Source of the DNA: Diphasiastrum complanatum
Lineage: Eukaryota; Streptophyta; Lycopodiopsida; Lycopodiales; Lycopodiaceae
NCBI GenBank assembly: GCA_029204225.1
Contig: CM055104.1
Coordinates: forward strand, 54,666,538 to 54,730,537
Direction: 5' to 3'
Length of the DNA: 64,000 nucleotides
The notes under the pieces are model-generated. The model was not told the DNA's origin. It worked only from the letters and a program-made list of their open reading frames with translations, and did no database searches. Below are positions 32,048 through 44,484 of the stretch, piece after piece (the stretch's first letter is position 1; each line of letters starts with the position of its first letter). The position numbers and the translations under genes are program-made.

Positions 32048-32312
32048 TGTTAGAAATCAATGATAAACTTCATTGTTACTGTTTACGATGTACATTAATG
32101 TTGATAGCTGTTACCAGCTGTAATTAGCCGTAGGCTAGTCTATTAGTCTATTCGTAGGTTTTCTCTCTCTATCAGGGTTCAGGGTTTATATGTACATTTT
32201 ATATTCAGTATGAAGTTAGTGTGACAGAGTGATATTGCATGTTCTTCTTCCGTCTCCCTACTTGGTGATTGTTTATGGTGAATGCTTGATGTTGCATTTT
32301 TTAATCTTGACA
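32048..32312 (+). repeat. Copia-D 5' LTR
   Basis: 265 bp, TGTTAGAAATC to CTTGACA. Its first ~130 bp recur at 37631-37762 with two differences noted, and its first 32 bp recur at 60035-60066. Confidence 0.93.
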
Positions 32313-32326
32313 TGGTATCAGAGCGG
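32313..32326 (+). other. Copia-D primer-binding site (tRNA-Met)
   Basis: TGGTATCAGAGCGG directly follows the LTR. Confidence 0.93.
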
Positions 32327-32718
32327 CAATAGTCATGCATGCCTGATCAGTGGATACAACTGGTCACAAGCTCCGTAACGAAGTGAGAAAGTCCTTCACA
32401 GGAGGTGAAAGCTTGGAGAGATAAAAATGGCTTGAAGAAATCCTTCTTTGGTGTATTTTGCAGGTTTGGAGCTCAGAACCATCAATGGGGAACGAAGACA
32501 CAGTCCCGGAGGCATCAGAAAGGCCAGGGCAGCATCAGACAGATTGAAAGTCTGTTGAGTGGGAAAAGTTTTACAATATTTTTTTTTTAGTCTTTATGAA
32601 AAGTATCATTTGTTAGAGAGTTGTGCCAAGAAATCTCTCATTTGTTTGTTTAGGGTACTGCAAATCACACCAGACAATGTCTAGTACTGCCATTTAGAGC
32701 TTTGAGACTTCATACCTT

Positions 32719-33492
32719 TCACATTACTGATATCTGTCTGTTTGAACGATCACTCATTTTGAAATCTAAGCAAAGAGAAGGTGGCATAGCCGCCGCGACG
32801 AAGTAGGGAATCTGGAATATTTTCTTTGAAAGTTCTTGTCTTTCACGACCAAATCTACCACCACGTCCCGTGACTGCAAGAGCTTGATCAAATTCCCTGT
32901 TGCGATGACTCAAGTTCTCTTGACGTTGTTCTTCCTGCAAAAGCAATCCACCTAACTCTTCATAGGTTGGAATATTTTCCCGTGTGGCTATACTTGTCAC
33001 AAACATCTGATGTTACTCACTCAAACTATTCAATGTCAACTGCACGATCTCACGATCCTGTACTCGCTCTCCAACTGTTGCTAATTGGTCATGAATCTCT
33101 TTGATCTTCAGTAGGTGATCAGCAACAGTTGCACCATCATCCATCCGCAATGTGTGCAGCTTCGTCTTCAGGAATAGCACTCGAGATGTGTTTGTAGTCT
33201 CAAACAATGCCTTCAACATATCCCATGTTTCTTTTGGTCCTTCTGAATCCGAAATGTAAGGAATAATTGCATCTTTAACTGATAAGTTGATGACATTTTG
33301 TGCTTTCCATTTTCTCCTGTCAAATGCTCGTTGATCTTCTTCAATCAATGGCCTTGTCTCTTCACCTGTCACGATCTCCCATAGCTCCTTTTCCATCAAA
33401 ATGTTCTTTAGTTTGAATTTCCAAACTGCATAGTTGTCGGCTCCTTCCAATTTGCTTGACTCATTGAGGACACTCTCGCTTAGAGTTGCCAT
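32719..33492 (-). pseudogene. Copia-D gag amino-terminal half, inverted
   Basis: The minus strand begins MATLSESVLNESSKLEG, then NYAVWKFKLKNIL, KETWDMLKALFET and LKTKLHTLRM, which is a copia gag. It stops at 33013 and continues with little gap through YEELGGLLLQEEQRQ to TGRGGRFGRERQ (33006-32719). The natural continuation, an RGG-rich stretch and a CCHC knuckle, is on the plus strand at 34155-34345. The simplest reading is an inversion of leader plus half of gag. An antisense insertion of a related copy is the alternative. Confidence 0.85.
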
Positions 33493-33564
33493 TACTGAAC
33501 AGATGAGTCCAGATCAAGTAATTTATTACACCACAAAACTGTATGTTTTTCTGGTTATACACCT

Positions 33565-33634
33565 GATATCGAAATGGAGCGCGGAAGTACGGCTACTCCG
33601 GATACTCTTCAACTTGTGCGTTTCGATCCGATAT
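33565..33634. repeat. GATATCGG-type repeat unit, diverged copy
   Basis: Starts GATATCGAAATGGAGCGCGG and ends GATCCGATAT. Same layout as the tandem units at 33987 and 34071, in the same orientation on the plus strand. Confidence 0.7.
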
Positions 33635-33986
33635 AGAGCAGTACAGTGGGGTCAGGGACAGAGAAGTCTTTGTCTCGGCATATAACCTTGTCATTTAATT
33701 CTTCTCTTCTGCCACTCTAGTAATCTCTATACAAGTAGCTCTTGAATATTGTCGAGTATCGACTTTGCTGTACTTTGCTATTACGCAGACCCTCTTTTGC
33801 TGATGCTTTAATCGATTCTCAGCCTGAGTCTTGAGATCAAGACTCAAGTAACAGAAGAAGACCTGGACACATTGTAATTAGACGAGTACGGGGTTCATAA
33901 AGTAAACTTCAATTATAGCCAGAAATCTATTCTTGTCACCACTTCAAAATAATTCGGTCGTCACCGATGGGTACGCCTTCCCTGAT

Positions 33987-34145
33987 GATATCGGACTGGA
34001 GCGCGGATGTACAACTGCTAAGAATTCTCTTTAGCTCGTGCGCTTGGATCCGATATCGGTACGTACATGCGATATCGGACTGGAGCGCAGATGTACGGCT
34101 GCTCAGGTTTCTCTTCAGCTAGCGTGCTTGGATCCGATATTGGTA
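33987..34145. repeat. Two 84-bp tandem units with inverted ends GATATCGG...CCGATATC
   Basis: Units start at 33987 and 34071 with GATATCGGACTGGAGCGC and end with GGATCCGATATYGG. The unit ends are inverted repeats of each other. The second unit stops about 10 bp before the plus-strand gag resumes, at the proposed inversion boundary. Confidence 0.8.
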
Positions 34146-34149
34146 AAAA

Positions 34150-34500
34150 AAAAAAGAATATGAAGAGGTGGAAACTCAAATCATGGATCATTCCAACAAT
34201 TTCAAGAACAATCCAATGATGGCCCAAATCGAGGCAATTGGAGTCAAGGCCGAGGTCAAAGACATGGCTATTCCAAGCAAAATAAACCTGGAAATTGTAG
34301 GTATTGCAACAAACCTGGCCACTGGGAGCGTGAATGCTTCAAGAAATAGAAAGAGATGGAACATGGAAAAGAAAAAGGGCAAGTGGGAAATTATGCTGAT
34401 CAACATCAATTTGATAATTATTATTATGAAAACAATTATACTAATCAACATCAATATGATGAGGATCAATATGAAGATGATACAGGCCCAGAGCTCTCAT
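34150..34500 (+). pseudogene. Copia-D gag carboxy-terminal part with zinc knuckle
   Basis: The plus frame has RGGNSNHG, QGRGQRHGYSKQNKPGNC, and the complete CCHC knuckle CRYCNKPGHWERECFKK, followed by a TAG. After the stop the frame continues with a Q/Y-rich stretch encoding YYYENNYTNQHQYDED. The knuckle binds genomic RNA in the capsid. Confidence 0.82.
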
Positions 34501-34510
34501 TACAACATTA

Positions 34511-37500
34511 ATGACAAGTGATGAAACCAAGGATACCTGGTACATTGATAGTGGTGCATCCAAGCACATGACTTCAAGGAAAAAGTGGTTTTCAGAACTT
34601 AAGAAAACTCACAATGGTGATGAAGTTGGACAAGACGATGGCAAATTGCTATCTGTTAAAGGAGTTGGAGTGGTACCAGTGAAGTTAGCCAGCGGGAAGA
34701 TAAAGCGGATAAGAAATGTGCAATAGTACCTGGCTTAGCTAACAATCTACTATCTGTTGGGACGATGGCTAATCAACAACTCAAGGTTGAGTTTGACAGT
34801 GACAAATGTCTTGTCAAAGACATCAAGAATCACTACAAAGTGATTGCTATAGGAGCTAGAGTCAACGGGAATCGACTCTACAAATTGAATGCAAGATCTT
34901 AAGCTATGGTAAGCACGGTTGATAGTCGAAGTGATCTTTGGCATCAACGATTCGGTCATATTAGTGCTCAAAGTTTACAGATTCTCAAAAGAGGTAATCT
35001 AGTTATAGGATTGCCTGATATTTCTTTTGAAGGAAAAATTTGTGAAGGTTGCATTTTGGGAAAGTAACACGGAGAGAGGTTTCCCAAAAGTGGAGCAAGG
35101 AGAGCCAATGGCATCCTAGATCTTGTCCACAGTGATCTATGTGGACCTATGCAGACTAGATCTCTTTGTGGCTGCTATTACTTTATCACCTTCATTGATG
35201 ATTATAGCAGTTGCATTTGGATTTATTTCATAAGCAAGAAATCAAATGCTTTTGCTAAGTTCAGGGAATTCAAGGAATTAGTTGAAAAGCAAACAGGATG
35301 TTGCATCAAAACTTTGAGATCTGATGGAAGTGGTGAGTATTTTTCGACGAAATTTATTGATTTTTGTAAAGATCAAGGGATCAAGAGGCGGACTACAACA
35401 CCTTATTCACCAAAACAAAATGGAGTTGCAGAACGAAAGAACGGATCTATTGTTGAGATGGCCAGGGCGATGCTCAAAAGCAAGGGTCTGCCAAACACCT
35501 TTTGGGCAGAAGCTTGTAGCACATCTACGCACATCCTGAATCGGTGTCCTACAAAATCCGTGGAAGGTAAGACACCTCATGAAGCTGTTACTGGAAAGAA
35601 AACTAATATTTCTCACTTGAGAGTATTTGGTTGTGATGCTTATGCTCATATTCCTGATGAGAAACGAAGGAAATTGGATGTAAAAGCTATCAAGTGTATT
35701 TTCCTTGGATATGATGAGAAGGCCAAGGCATTCAGGATGTATGACACAAATGCACAAAAGCTTGTAATTTCTAGGGATACTACATTTGACGAGATGGACC
35801 AAGGTAAACAATTTGAAGTAATCACTGAACCTTTTGATGAGGGAGTGAAAGTACAAGTCAAGAAGGAAGTGAATTTTGAGATAGAAAATCTATTGGACAA
35901 AGGCAAGCCTGATGCTGAAATTGCCAAGAGAGTACCTAAATGGTACCTATCAGTCACAGATGGTGCAAAGAAGGGAGATACTCCCGAATCTAGTGAGCAG
36001 GGAGAGCTTAGAAGATCAAGTAGAAATCGAAAATCTCCTACAAGATTAGAGATGAATCTAGCCCTAATGGGATCCATCATAACGGCTCAAGAACCTAAAA
36101 CTTTCAACGAAGCAAAGGAACACAAGGAGTGGCGTGCAGCTTTGGAAACAGAAGTGGAGGCTATATCGAAGAACAAAACGTGGGACTTGGTTGAGCTACC
36201 TGATGGTAAGACGCCTATCACATGTAAGTGGATCTACAAGACGAAGTATGGAACAGATGGGCAACTCAACAAGTATAAGGCATGATTAGTTGCAAGAGGT
36301 TTTGAGCAGCAGGAAGGTATAGACTTTGAGGAGACCTTCGCACCTGTAGCCAAAATGGTAACTATTCGTTCTATCATTGCAATTTCTGCTTTCTATGTTT
36401 GGAAAATTGAGCAAATGGACGTCAAATTTGCTTTTCTTAATGGAGTATTGGATGAAGAGTCATATTTAGAACAACCTCAAGGGTTTGTTGAGCCAGGAAG
36501 AGATCATTTGGTTTGTAAACTCAACAAAGCCATATATGGATTGAAGCAAGCACCACGAGCATGGTACTCTTGCATTGATGAGCACTTCAAGTGAAGGGGA
36601 ATGGTAAAGAGTGATGCTGATCCTAATCTTTACATTCTAAGGCAAGATTCAGATATAGTGTTCATTGTGTTGTACATGGATGATTTGATTATTACAGGAA
36701 GTAATGAGAGGTTAATTAATGAAATCAAATCAAATCTTTCCAATGCTTTTGACATGAGTGATCTAGGATTGATGCACTACTGTCTTGGCATTGAAGTATG
36801 GCAAAAAGAAGACATGGTCTTTCTTACACAAAGCGAATATGCACGAGATTTGCTTTATAAGATCAATATGCAGGATTGTAAGCCCTTGAGTACACCTATG
36901 GATGTCAACATGAAGCTTACTGCATATGATGAATCTGAGAAAGTGGATGCTTATTTGTATACAACTGGTGGGTAGTTTGATTTATTTGACACACACATGA
37001 CCTGATATTTCTTATTTGTTGGTGTTGTTAGTCAATTTATGCAAGATCCTAGACAAGCACACTGGAAGTCTGCTAAACGCATTCTCAGATACATTCGAGG
37101 GACATTGAATTTTGGTTTGAAATATGATCAGCCTGAAGCGCCACTGTTGGTAGGTTATACATATGCCGATTGGGCGGGTAATATTGATGACAGAAGATCT
37201 ACCAATGGTCATACATTCAGTTATGGTACAGTTGCAATTTCATGGAGAAGCAAAAAGCAACCTACAGTAGCTTTATCATCAACGGAAGCTGAATATCGAG
37301 CACTCAGCAATGCTACACAAGAAGCGATATGGTTACGAAGATTGCTTGTGGATTTAGGTCAACCAGAGGTGGATGTGACTACTATATCTTGCGACAATCA
37401 AAGCTGCATTCACCTTGCCAAAAATCCAGTTTTACATGCTCGAACCAAGCACATCGAAATACACTATCATTTTATTCGAGAGAAAATTTTTGATGGAGCC

Positions 37501-37569
37501 ATTGATCTTGTTTTTTGTAAATCTGAAGATCAAATAATAGATATTTTTACTAAGTCATTAGGTAGATAA
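34511..37569 (+). pseudogene. Copia-D pol (protease, integrase, RT, RNase H), broken
   Basis: Protease: TWYIDSGASKHMTS has an intact DSGA site (34540s). A frameshift near 34720 and a stop after NARS follow, and another stop breaks the integrase zinc finger (CEGCILGK, stop, HGERF). Integrase has LVHSDLCGP, a DGSGEY block (second Asp kept) and NGVAERKN. The longest open part is 35149-36285. A TGA replaces the Arg of KARLVARGF. RT then runs with VKFAFLNGVL, IYGLKQAPRAWYS, a stop at about 36592 and LYMDDLIITGSN; here YMDD replaces the usual YVDD. A stop and disturbed region lie at 36973-37038. RNase H (37039-37569) has YADWAG, SSTEAEYRAL, CDNQSCIHLA and TKHIEIHYHF. It has about six stops or frameshifts. 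Confidence 0.92.
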
Positions 37570-37620
37570 ATTTGAGAGGTTTCATACTCTATTAGGAATA
37601 GAAGAATGTAATTTTATCAT

Positions 37621-37762
37621 TGAGGGAGAGTGTTAGAAATCAATGATAAACTTCATTGTTACTGTTTACGATGTACATTAATGTTGACAGTTGTTACCAG
37701 CTGTAATTAGCCGTAGGCTAGTCTATTAGTCTATTCGTAGGTTTTCTCTCTCTATCAGGGTT
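37621..37762 (+). repeat. Copia-D polypurine tract and truncated 3' LTR
   Basis: TGAGGGAGAG at 37621-37630 precedes TGTTAGAAATCAATG at 37631. Identity with the 5' LTR ends at TATCAGGGTT. Confidence 0.9.
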
Positions 37763-39082
37763 TCTCTCACTTGAGAGCAAGCTATTTTTGTACTTAGTTT
37801 TTATTTTGGAACACTTCCCACACGTGTGTATGAACTTTGGAAGTGAGTTAATGCATGTAGTAGTGTGTTTTTGCCATTGAGAGCTAGATAGATCTTGAAT
37901 CTCAATCTAATCTTGATCATTGTGCATCCACACACCTTAGGAGATCTAAATCACATGTAGTGGGCACTCCACACGTGTGAAATTCACAAAGGTAGACTCG
38001 GCGAAGGCCCTTCACTACTATTTTTGGTAAAAAAAATCATTAACCTGGCTATTTACTGACAAATATGGTAAAATTAACCTTCGGTGAATTTACAATGGAT
38101 AAATCTGACACAGATAAATATGTGGTAGAACTGGTAAAGGTTCTTTTCGATAAAAAAAAATAGGGCTTTTGTAGCTTGGTGAGAGTAAACATAGACTTTT
38201 TGGAAGATCTTGATAGATCTAATCTTCGTCAAACTCACAAATGGTAAACTACTATATTTAGAAGTCTCAGAAAACTCGACAAAGGATCTGGCGAAGAATC
38301 AAGAGTAATACTAGTATTTTTGCAAAAGAGAAGCTTCTTTGACAAAAATATGACAATATGACAACTGATATTTTGAGAAACCTTTGCCCAACTTACTGAT
38401 CATCAAAAAATAGTAAGTGGGATTGACACAGGCTCTGCCGAAAGTTTAGGCGAAGGTTCTTCTCAAAGAATTGACTTTCTTGCAGAAAGTTGTAAATTTT
38501 CCACAAAAGGTTATCATCAACTAGATGAACAGTCACTTTGGCCTTCTATTTTTGGTATTATTCTTCACCGACCTCGCAGTAGATAAATCTGAATCACACC
38601 TATGCACATTGAATCGAACGAAGGTTCATTTTCTATATTTTAGAGTTCTTGGTGGTTTTTTGGTGTTTTTTGATGGTTTTGCAAATCTGCTCAAAATTAA
38701 TCTTCGTCGTTCAATCTGAAGAATCTATGAGTGAAACCGAAGCTTCCTGCAACTCGGCAAAGGTTTCCTCTAAATGGATATGAAGTTATCAGATCTGATG
38801 ATGATTTTGCCTCCTTTTTGTTCAAATCTGGCAGAATTGACCGATTTTTGTTGTTTTTTCTGGTTCCTCGAATCCAAATGGATTTTAAGAATGGTGATCT
38901 AAATAGTTATCCCTGTTCAACAATTAAATTAGATTTCAAGCAAGAAGATCCACTTGAATCAAGCAAAATTACCCTCAATCTAACCCTAAAAAATACAATT
39001 TTAACCCTATTCATGCCAAAATAAGATGCATAATGCAAGCTAACCATCTACCAATCATGCTGCAATCTGAAAAATTGGCGTA
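37763..39082. other. Unassigned repetitive DNA with G-box palindromes
   Basis: No coding frame was recognised. CACACGTGTG palindromes lie at 37819-37828 and 37970-37979, similar to those in the Copia-A LTRs. Loose repeats of GGCGAAGG-TTCTTC occur between 38000 and 38770. The right end is probably the leader of a minus-strand gypsy element whose primer site follows. Confidence 0.35.
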
Positions 39083-39104
39083 GCTCCCCGACAACGACGC
39101 CAAA
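39083..39104 (-). other. Athila/gypsy-like primer-binding site
   Basis: The minus strand reads TTGGCGTCGTTGTCGGGGAG, differing from the TGGCGCCGTTGCCGGGGA primer site common in plant Athila-type gypsy elements by two C-to-T changes. A TG dinucleotide (LTR start TGTAGCAGG on the plus strand) follows at 39107. An LTR would therefore extend rightward from 39107 and the element leftward, but no coding part was found. Confidence 0.5.
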
Positions 39105-39331
39105 ATTGTAGCAGGTTTATTTTCTAGCCTATCCTCAATCCAAGATCCAAGCAATCTAGCATCAAGGAGATGAAATTAGTTGTCACACGTAGGTTCGTTT
39201 CCATGAGAGTGATAGCATATCTCAGAATTTAGCATTTATGGAAGATCCACATCTTACTCTTAGATCCATTAACACTACATAATTAATACCACATCCATTA
39301 ACCCTACGATCCACAATGAGATAGGTGCTTG

Positions 39332-39594
<263 letters not shown>

Positions 39595-39599
39595 TAAAA

Positions 39600-41030
39600 A
39601 GCATAAGAAATAACAATTCCAATCCATTTTGCAATAGAGGGGCCAACCTTAAACTAGGCTTACTTCCCTATTTCTCCTATTAGTAGAATTGTATCTGGGC
39701 TATATTTCATCATTAAAATGTCAAATATAAATTTGGATTTCAGTTGGTAGCGATTTGTTTCCAAATTGCTATATTCTTTTGTTGCTCGTGTTCATAGAAT
39801 TGACAAGTGAGTAGAAGGATTACAAATTCAAGTCTTCTTGATCTTTTACAATCTCTTATAATTTTTTTAGGATTTTTTTTTCTAACACATATAGAGTGCT
39901 TTTAAAATCAAGATTACGGCTTAACGCATATGATCTTGATTTTATCAAATTGATCTTGTTTTTTAGGTTCTATATCTGATGACTATATCCAATGTGAAAC
40001 AAATCTCTTAAAAGAGACACCTTTACCATGAATAGATCCTACCCTTTGATATTAAAATCATTCTGGCATGTAAAAATACTTGAGATTGGAATATGATTCA
40101 TGAGTGGATAATGTGTCAAAGTATGAGCTTTGATGAATAGATGCTATCCAATTAGCACTAAAATCAATATAATACTTATCCAAATGAGAAAAATGATGAT
40201 CATGAAATCTTCAACCATTAGACTAGGTATGAAGAGGCATACCGCAAGAGTGCATGAGGTCCACAAGTTGAAATATGTCAGCCATAGCTCTCCATGAAAA
40301 AAGTTCTATACCTCTCATGATGTGAGGTCCATCATGGCCTTCTTGGTAGTTGTTGGAGTTCTCAATATTTTGCACGTTCAAAACCAATATGTGGAGTATA
40401 AAGGTTAAATATGTGAAATGATTGAAGAGAAACCAACATATATCTTTTCAAATGAGCAATAAATATGTCTACAATTTTGATAGGAATGAGGCACAAAAAC
40501 TACTACTCTACCTCTAGTACCTTTCAATGGTGCAACTAGATAATCATGTGAAGGTCACATAAAATGCATAATAGGATGTAAGTGATTCTTGTGCAATTTG
40601 GTTTCTTGCAAAAACAATGATAGAAGTTGAAGTAGTGAACCCTTGTGGAAAAGTTTGAGGTTAGCATTTTCTCACTGGGCAATTAAGCCGTAACATCCCA
40701 AGGTGAGATAAAATTCATAGACGGTAGGGAGGAAGGAATCATATCTTCATTATCCATGTTATTTGGAGAATCGCATGTATCCTTCCTCTCCACAGGTTAA
40801 AATGTAGTTGTGAGAATTTCAAAATCCGGAAGAAAGCTTCAAATCTAGTCTATCCAAGAGGGCTTAATATTTTTAGGTTCCATCCAAGAGCGTTCCATAT
40901 TTTGAGTTTCCAACCATAAAAGCTTTATGTTTTCAAGGCATACAAGTTACAACCAATGAAATCTCAAAGATAAAATTTGGGCCAAATGTTATAGTGAATC
41001 ATGGGGGTCTTCAAACATGATCTCCATGAT
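39600..41030. other. Unassigned sequence
   Basis: No recognisable gene or element. A short internal repetition (CCAAGAGGGCTT / CCAAGAGCGTTC) occurs near 40855-40895. Confidence 0.3.
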
Positions 41031-41034
41031 TCAA

Positions 41035-41165
41035 TCAACGAGTTTTGAGCTACACATACAATCTACCTTCACTTATTGTTAGGCCTCAAGAGTAGTAAAA
41101 AGCTAACAATTAGAATAAAATAACATCATCCACTTATAGCCAAGGGTGTGAGATCTAAGATTAAA
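41035..41165. repeat. Repeat R1, copy 2, left fragment
   Basis: Matches 29775-29910 (shared blocks GAGTTTTGAGCTA, AAAGCTAACAATTAGAAT and AGCCAAGGGTGTGAGATC). The continuation of R1 is found only at 43765. Confidence 0.75.
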
Positions 41166-43764
41166 ATAATGGGTACAGATAATATACATTGAACATTATT
41201 GATCATAATATGTGCCCATAATATCACTTAAAAACCATGTGAGTCTCAAGAGTCATTTTACAAGTGTAAGTCCCATTTAGAGGTCTCCTCAATCGATGGG
41301 CTTAGAGACACGCAATGGTACATGCAAAAGGTCTATACCCGACACATTGAGAACATGGCAAGCACTCATTGCTTAAAAATCTTAGCTACAAAATGCATGG
41401 AAAATGTGTTATGTGACAGCACCAGGTGTGTCCATTTGATTAGGTGGGGGTCGAAATGAATTGTGACCACACATCCAATGTGTGGTTCAGAATAGGCTGA
41501 GCTCAAATGGTTGCATGGTTCCAAGATGCAAAGTTCTCCGATTGTCAAGATTCCATCCTTGAGGGTGTTGAGAATGATGAATGATGAATTCGTCGGATTC
41601 GTGAAACTTTCGCGAAGGCGAATCAAGCACGACTCTCTTCGTCTCGGATGGAGTTCAGATGGGATCACTGGACACTGCCAGCTGAATCACTCCTACAGTC
41701 CTCCAGAGTGTAGTCAGTCACTACTAATCTAAGTTCATAAAATTAATACAGCATACAACATAGTTTCAACCAAAGTGTGGAATTCAAAATGAACAAGAAG
41801 AAACTCAGACACGTGATTAACAGCAGAAACATTTGCATTCGAGATCAGACACAACACGAATTGATATGTGCATGAAGGCTACAATATCATCTATTGATTT
41901 CTTTTCTCTGATTCCTTAAGCACTACGTGCATATCCATGCAGTGCATCGGCGTGAGAGAAACACGGTTCTCTCACGAGTAATTGTCTCGCTTTACTAGCG
42001 GACAGTTGGATCTTCTAATCCTAGATAGAATTGTCTTCGCACGCAGGCGGACAAGTATTTAGTATTTTTCGTCTTGATTGCTTACTAGCATCAGACTATT
42101 ACATTACACTGTATGTGTCTTCTGTTGATCTATATGTCAAGTATCATCCAGTAAGTATGGTCGCTCTATGTGAATCTAAGATTAGAGCGATTAAACATCT
42201 ACAACTAATCAGAGAATTACAAGAGTGGCAGATTAGCCACGACCTAAAATGTATCTGCTGACATCATACCATCAGATCATATATCTGTAATTCTGGGTAC
42301 TTGCATGATCTTAGCTGGTACTCTTTGGAGCCTCAAATGAACCTTCCATATATGTAATATTTGAGATGACACAATAAATATATGTTATGCAAATATGCTA
42401 GTTAGATTTACGTTGAGCTCTACGTAGTAAAACAAGGTGATCACAAGAAGCTTTGCCATATACATGTGCAATGAAGAGGCACTCAAATTATTGGAAAATC
42501 GAAGAATACCTATTGCAATTTTAAAGAATAAAAAAACCCATTTTAATGCTTAAAAGACACCTTGATTTTAAATAGCTTATTGCTATCATGACAAAGCTAA
42601 AGAGTTGGTACATGACGAGGCAGTGCTCGAGAAACCTCCCTCAAGTTGCCCTCTGATCTCCTATGTCTTTCAATGGATTCCGGTTTTGAAAAATAATGCC
42701 TTCTAGAACCTTCAACTCAAAAATGTTGCATTCAAAGATCTTAAAAGTATCAAAGATTGCCATCTATTATAGTAGCTAGCCTTCTTAAAAATAGTGCATT
42801 GATTGAAACTAATTTTGATCTCCTGAATTATATTCATCATAATACAATATTTTCATAAATATTAAAGATCCTTGGCAACCAAGTATTTTTCTTGGGCATC
42901 AACCTAGCTCGGTCCAACAATTATTTTCATGGTACAATGTGTTATAAGTTTAGAAATAGCCATGTATCAATAGGTTACAAACGTAACTTATATAAAAAAT
43001 TGTGCATAAGATCGAGCACCTGCAAGGCAGAACTTCCTCATTTCGAAATTTTATGTGATTTTTGTCTGAAGTATTAAAATAATGTACATGCATCCTATAT
43101 ATTTAAAAGCTAGCTTAGAATCCTACATATATATTTTACTAAACAAAAAATCTCCTACAAAAGAGATTTTTTATCGATTTTTAAGATGTCAACATCCCAC
43201 ATTATATTTTTGAAGCCGATTTTTGAGAAAAGTTGCTTCCATTCCTATACTATGTCGGTTTTCTCGAGCACTATGATGAGGTTGCCATAAGGGTTTCCTC
43301 TATCTAATACATGAGGGGATTGATATACAAATTCAAGTTAAGTCGCACCAAAGTAATCTATTCTAAAATGAGGATGTCCAAACCCCTAGGAAAAATTGTC
43401 GCAAGGATACTTCCAACAATAGGGCCTGCTAAAACTAGTCCAGATAAATATATAGCCAAGGTAGATTGAAATCTGATTATTAGGTGTTTAATACAATAAT
43501 TACTAACAAAATTTAGCATTTGAGACATTTAATCTACAACAACATTGAGTGACATCATTTAAAAGGCAACCCTTTTTCTCTTAAAGTTTTTTTATGCTTT
43601 TGATTAGCTTATTTCATTTTTTAGGTTTGGCATTACTATTCTATATACTTTCATCTTCTTGTACATTGATGGGTTTTCCATGATTTAATAATAAAAGCAG
43701 GGATTTACATTGCAATATATAGAGTTACATCTACACTTATGAGCAAGCCAAGCCGATCAATCTT
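41166..43764. other. 2.6 kb interrupting repeat R1, unassigned
   Basis: R1 homology stops at about 41165 and resumes at about 43765, so this stretch is either an insertion here or a deletion in the other copy. No coding frame, LTR or terminal repeat was recognised. Confidence 0.4.
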
Positions 43765-44455
43765 AATGCCTTTTGCTCCCAAATGTAAAAACATGTGAAG
43801 ATTGGCTTTTAAGCTTCAACTCCATTGTCACATGTAATACTCTTATTATTATTCTACTTGGCTAGAGTGAGAGATTAACATATGAATGTCAACACTAAAC
43901 CACCTCTCAAAGATTGTGAAGATAAATGTTGCATTATGCAATTCTTTTTTCTAGAGCATTGAGTTAAACTTTGACAAAATAATGATAAGTGGTTGTCGGA
44001 CGCATGATGAGTATTGTAAGATCTGGAGGCTGGATCAGACTTGGCATTGACGAATTGATGCAGAAACTCAGTCACTGGATCGTAATTTGTGATAATTTGT
44101 GATAGATGCCGAAGTACAAGGTCACAGTCATCCGGACTGCGCTTGATTTGGCCTTTGAAAACTTGAATCCTAACTTTTGAGGGTCAACCATCATCATGTG
44201 CGTTTGCCTGATGTTGTCATGGACGGTGATCGTACTGGGAGTGTTCTAAAAAGCGCGTTTTTTATGTCTGGTTTTTATAAAAATATCTGGTTTCTGAGTT
44301 CTTTACACTGTTCAAGAGTCAAGCCCTTTTTCATGTCTAAGACCCTTGTTGTTTTTTTCCCCTTGTTTTTTGGTTTTCAACCTCTCTAAGCTCTCTAGTG
44401 AAAGGGTCTCATGCAAGACCCAAATATAGAGAGCTAAGGCAAGAGTTTATCCTAA
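43765..44455 (-). repeat. Repeat R1, copy 2, right fragment
   Basis: Matches 29920-30690. The minus-strand frame of copy 1 survives in pieces (SKAKSSAVRMTV, LHQFVNAKSDPASRSYN) but has stops. Confidence 0.75.
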
Positions 44456-44484
44456 GCTTTTGAGATTGAATGTGCCAACTTTGA

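Larger units (their letters stand above)
32048..37762 (+). mobile_element. Copia-D: Ty1/copia element with internal inversion and truncated 3' LTR
   Basis: The 5' LTR (32048-32312), primer site, leader, pol and 3' LTR start (37631) are on the plus strand, but the first half of gag is on the minus strand. The 3' LTR is cut at about 37762, so no target duplication can be tested; the 5-bp sequence left of the element is GGAAT. RT carries YMDD. Confidence 0.92.

Noticed and set aside
35407-36080. Minus-strand frames of 140-150 codons across Copia-D pol
   Set aside because: They are antisense shadows of a clearly recognised integrase/RT linker region.
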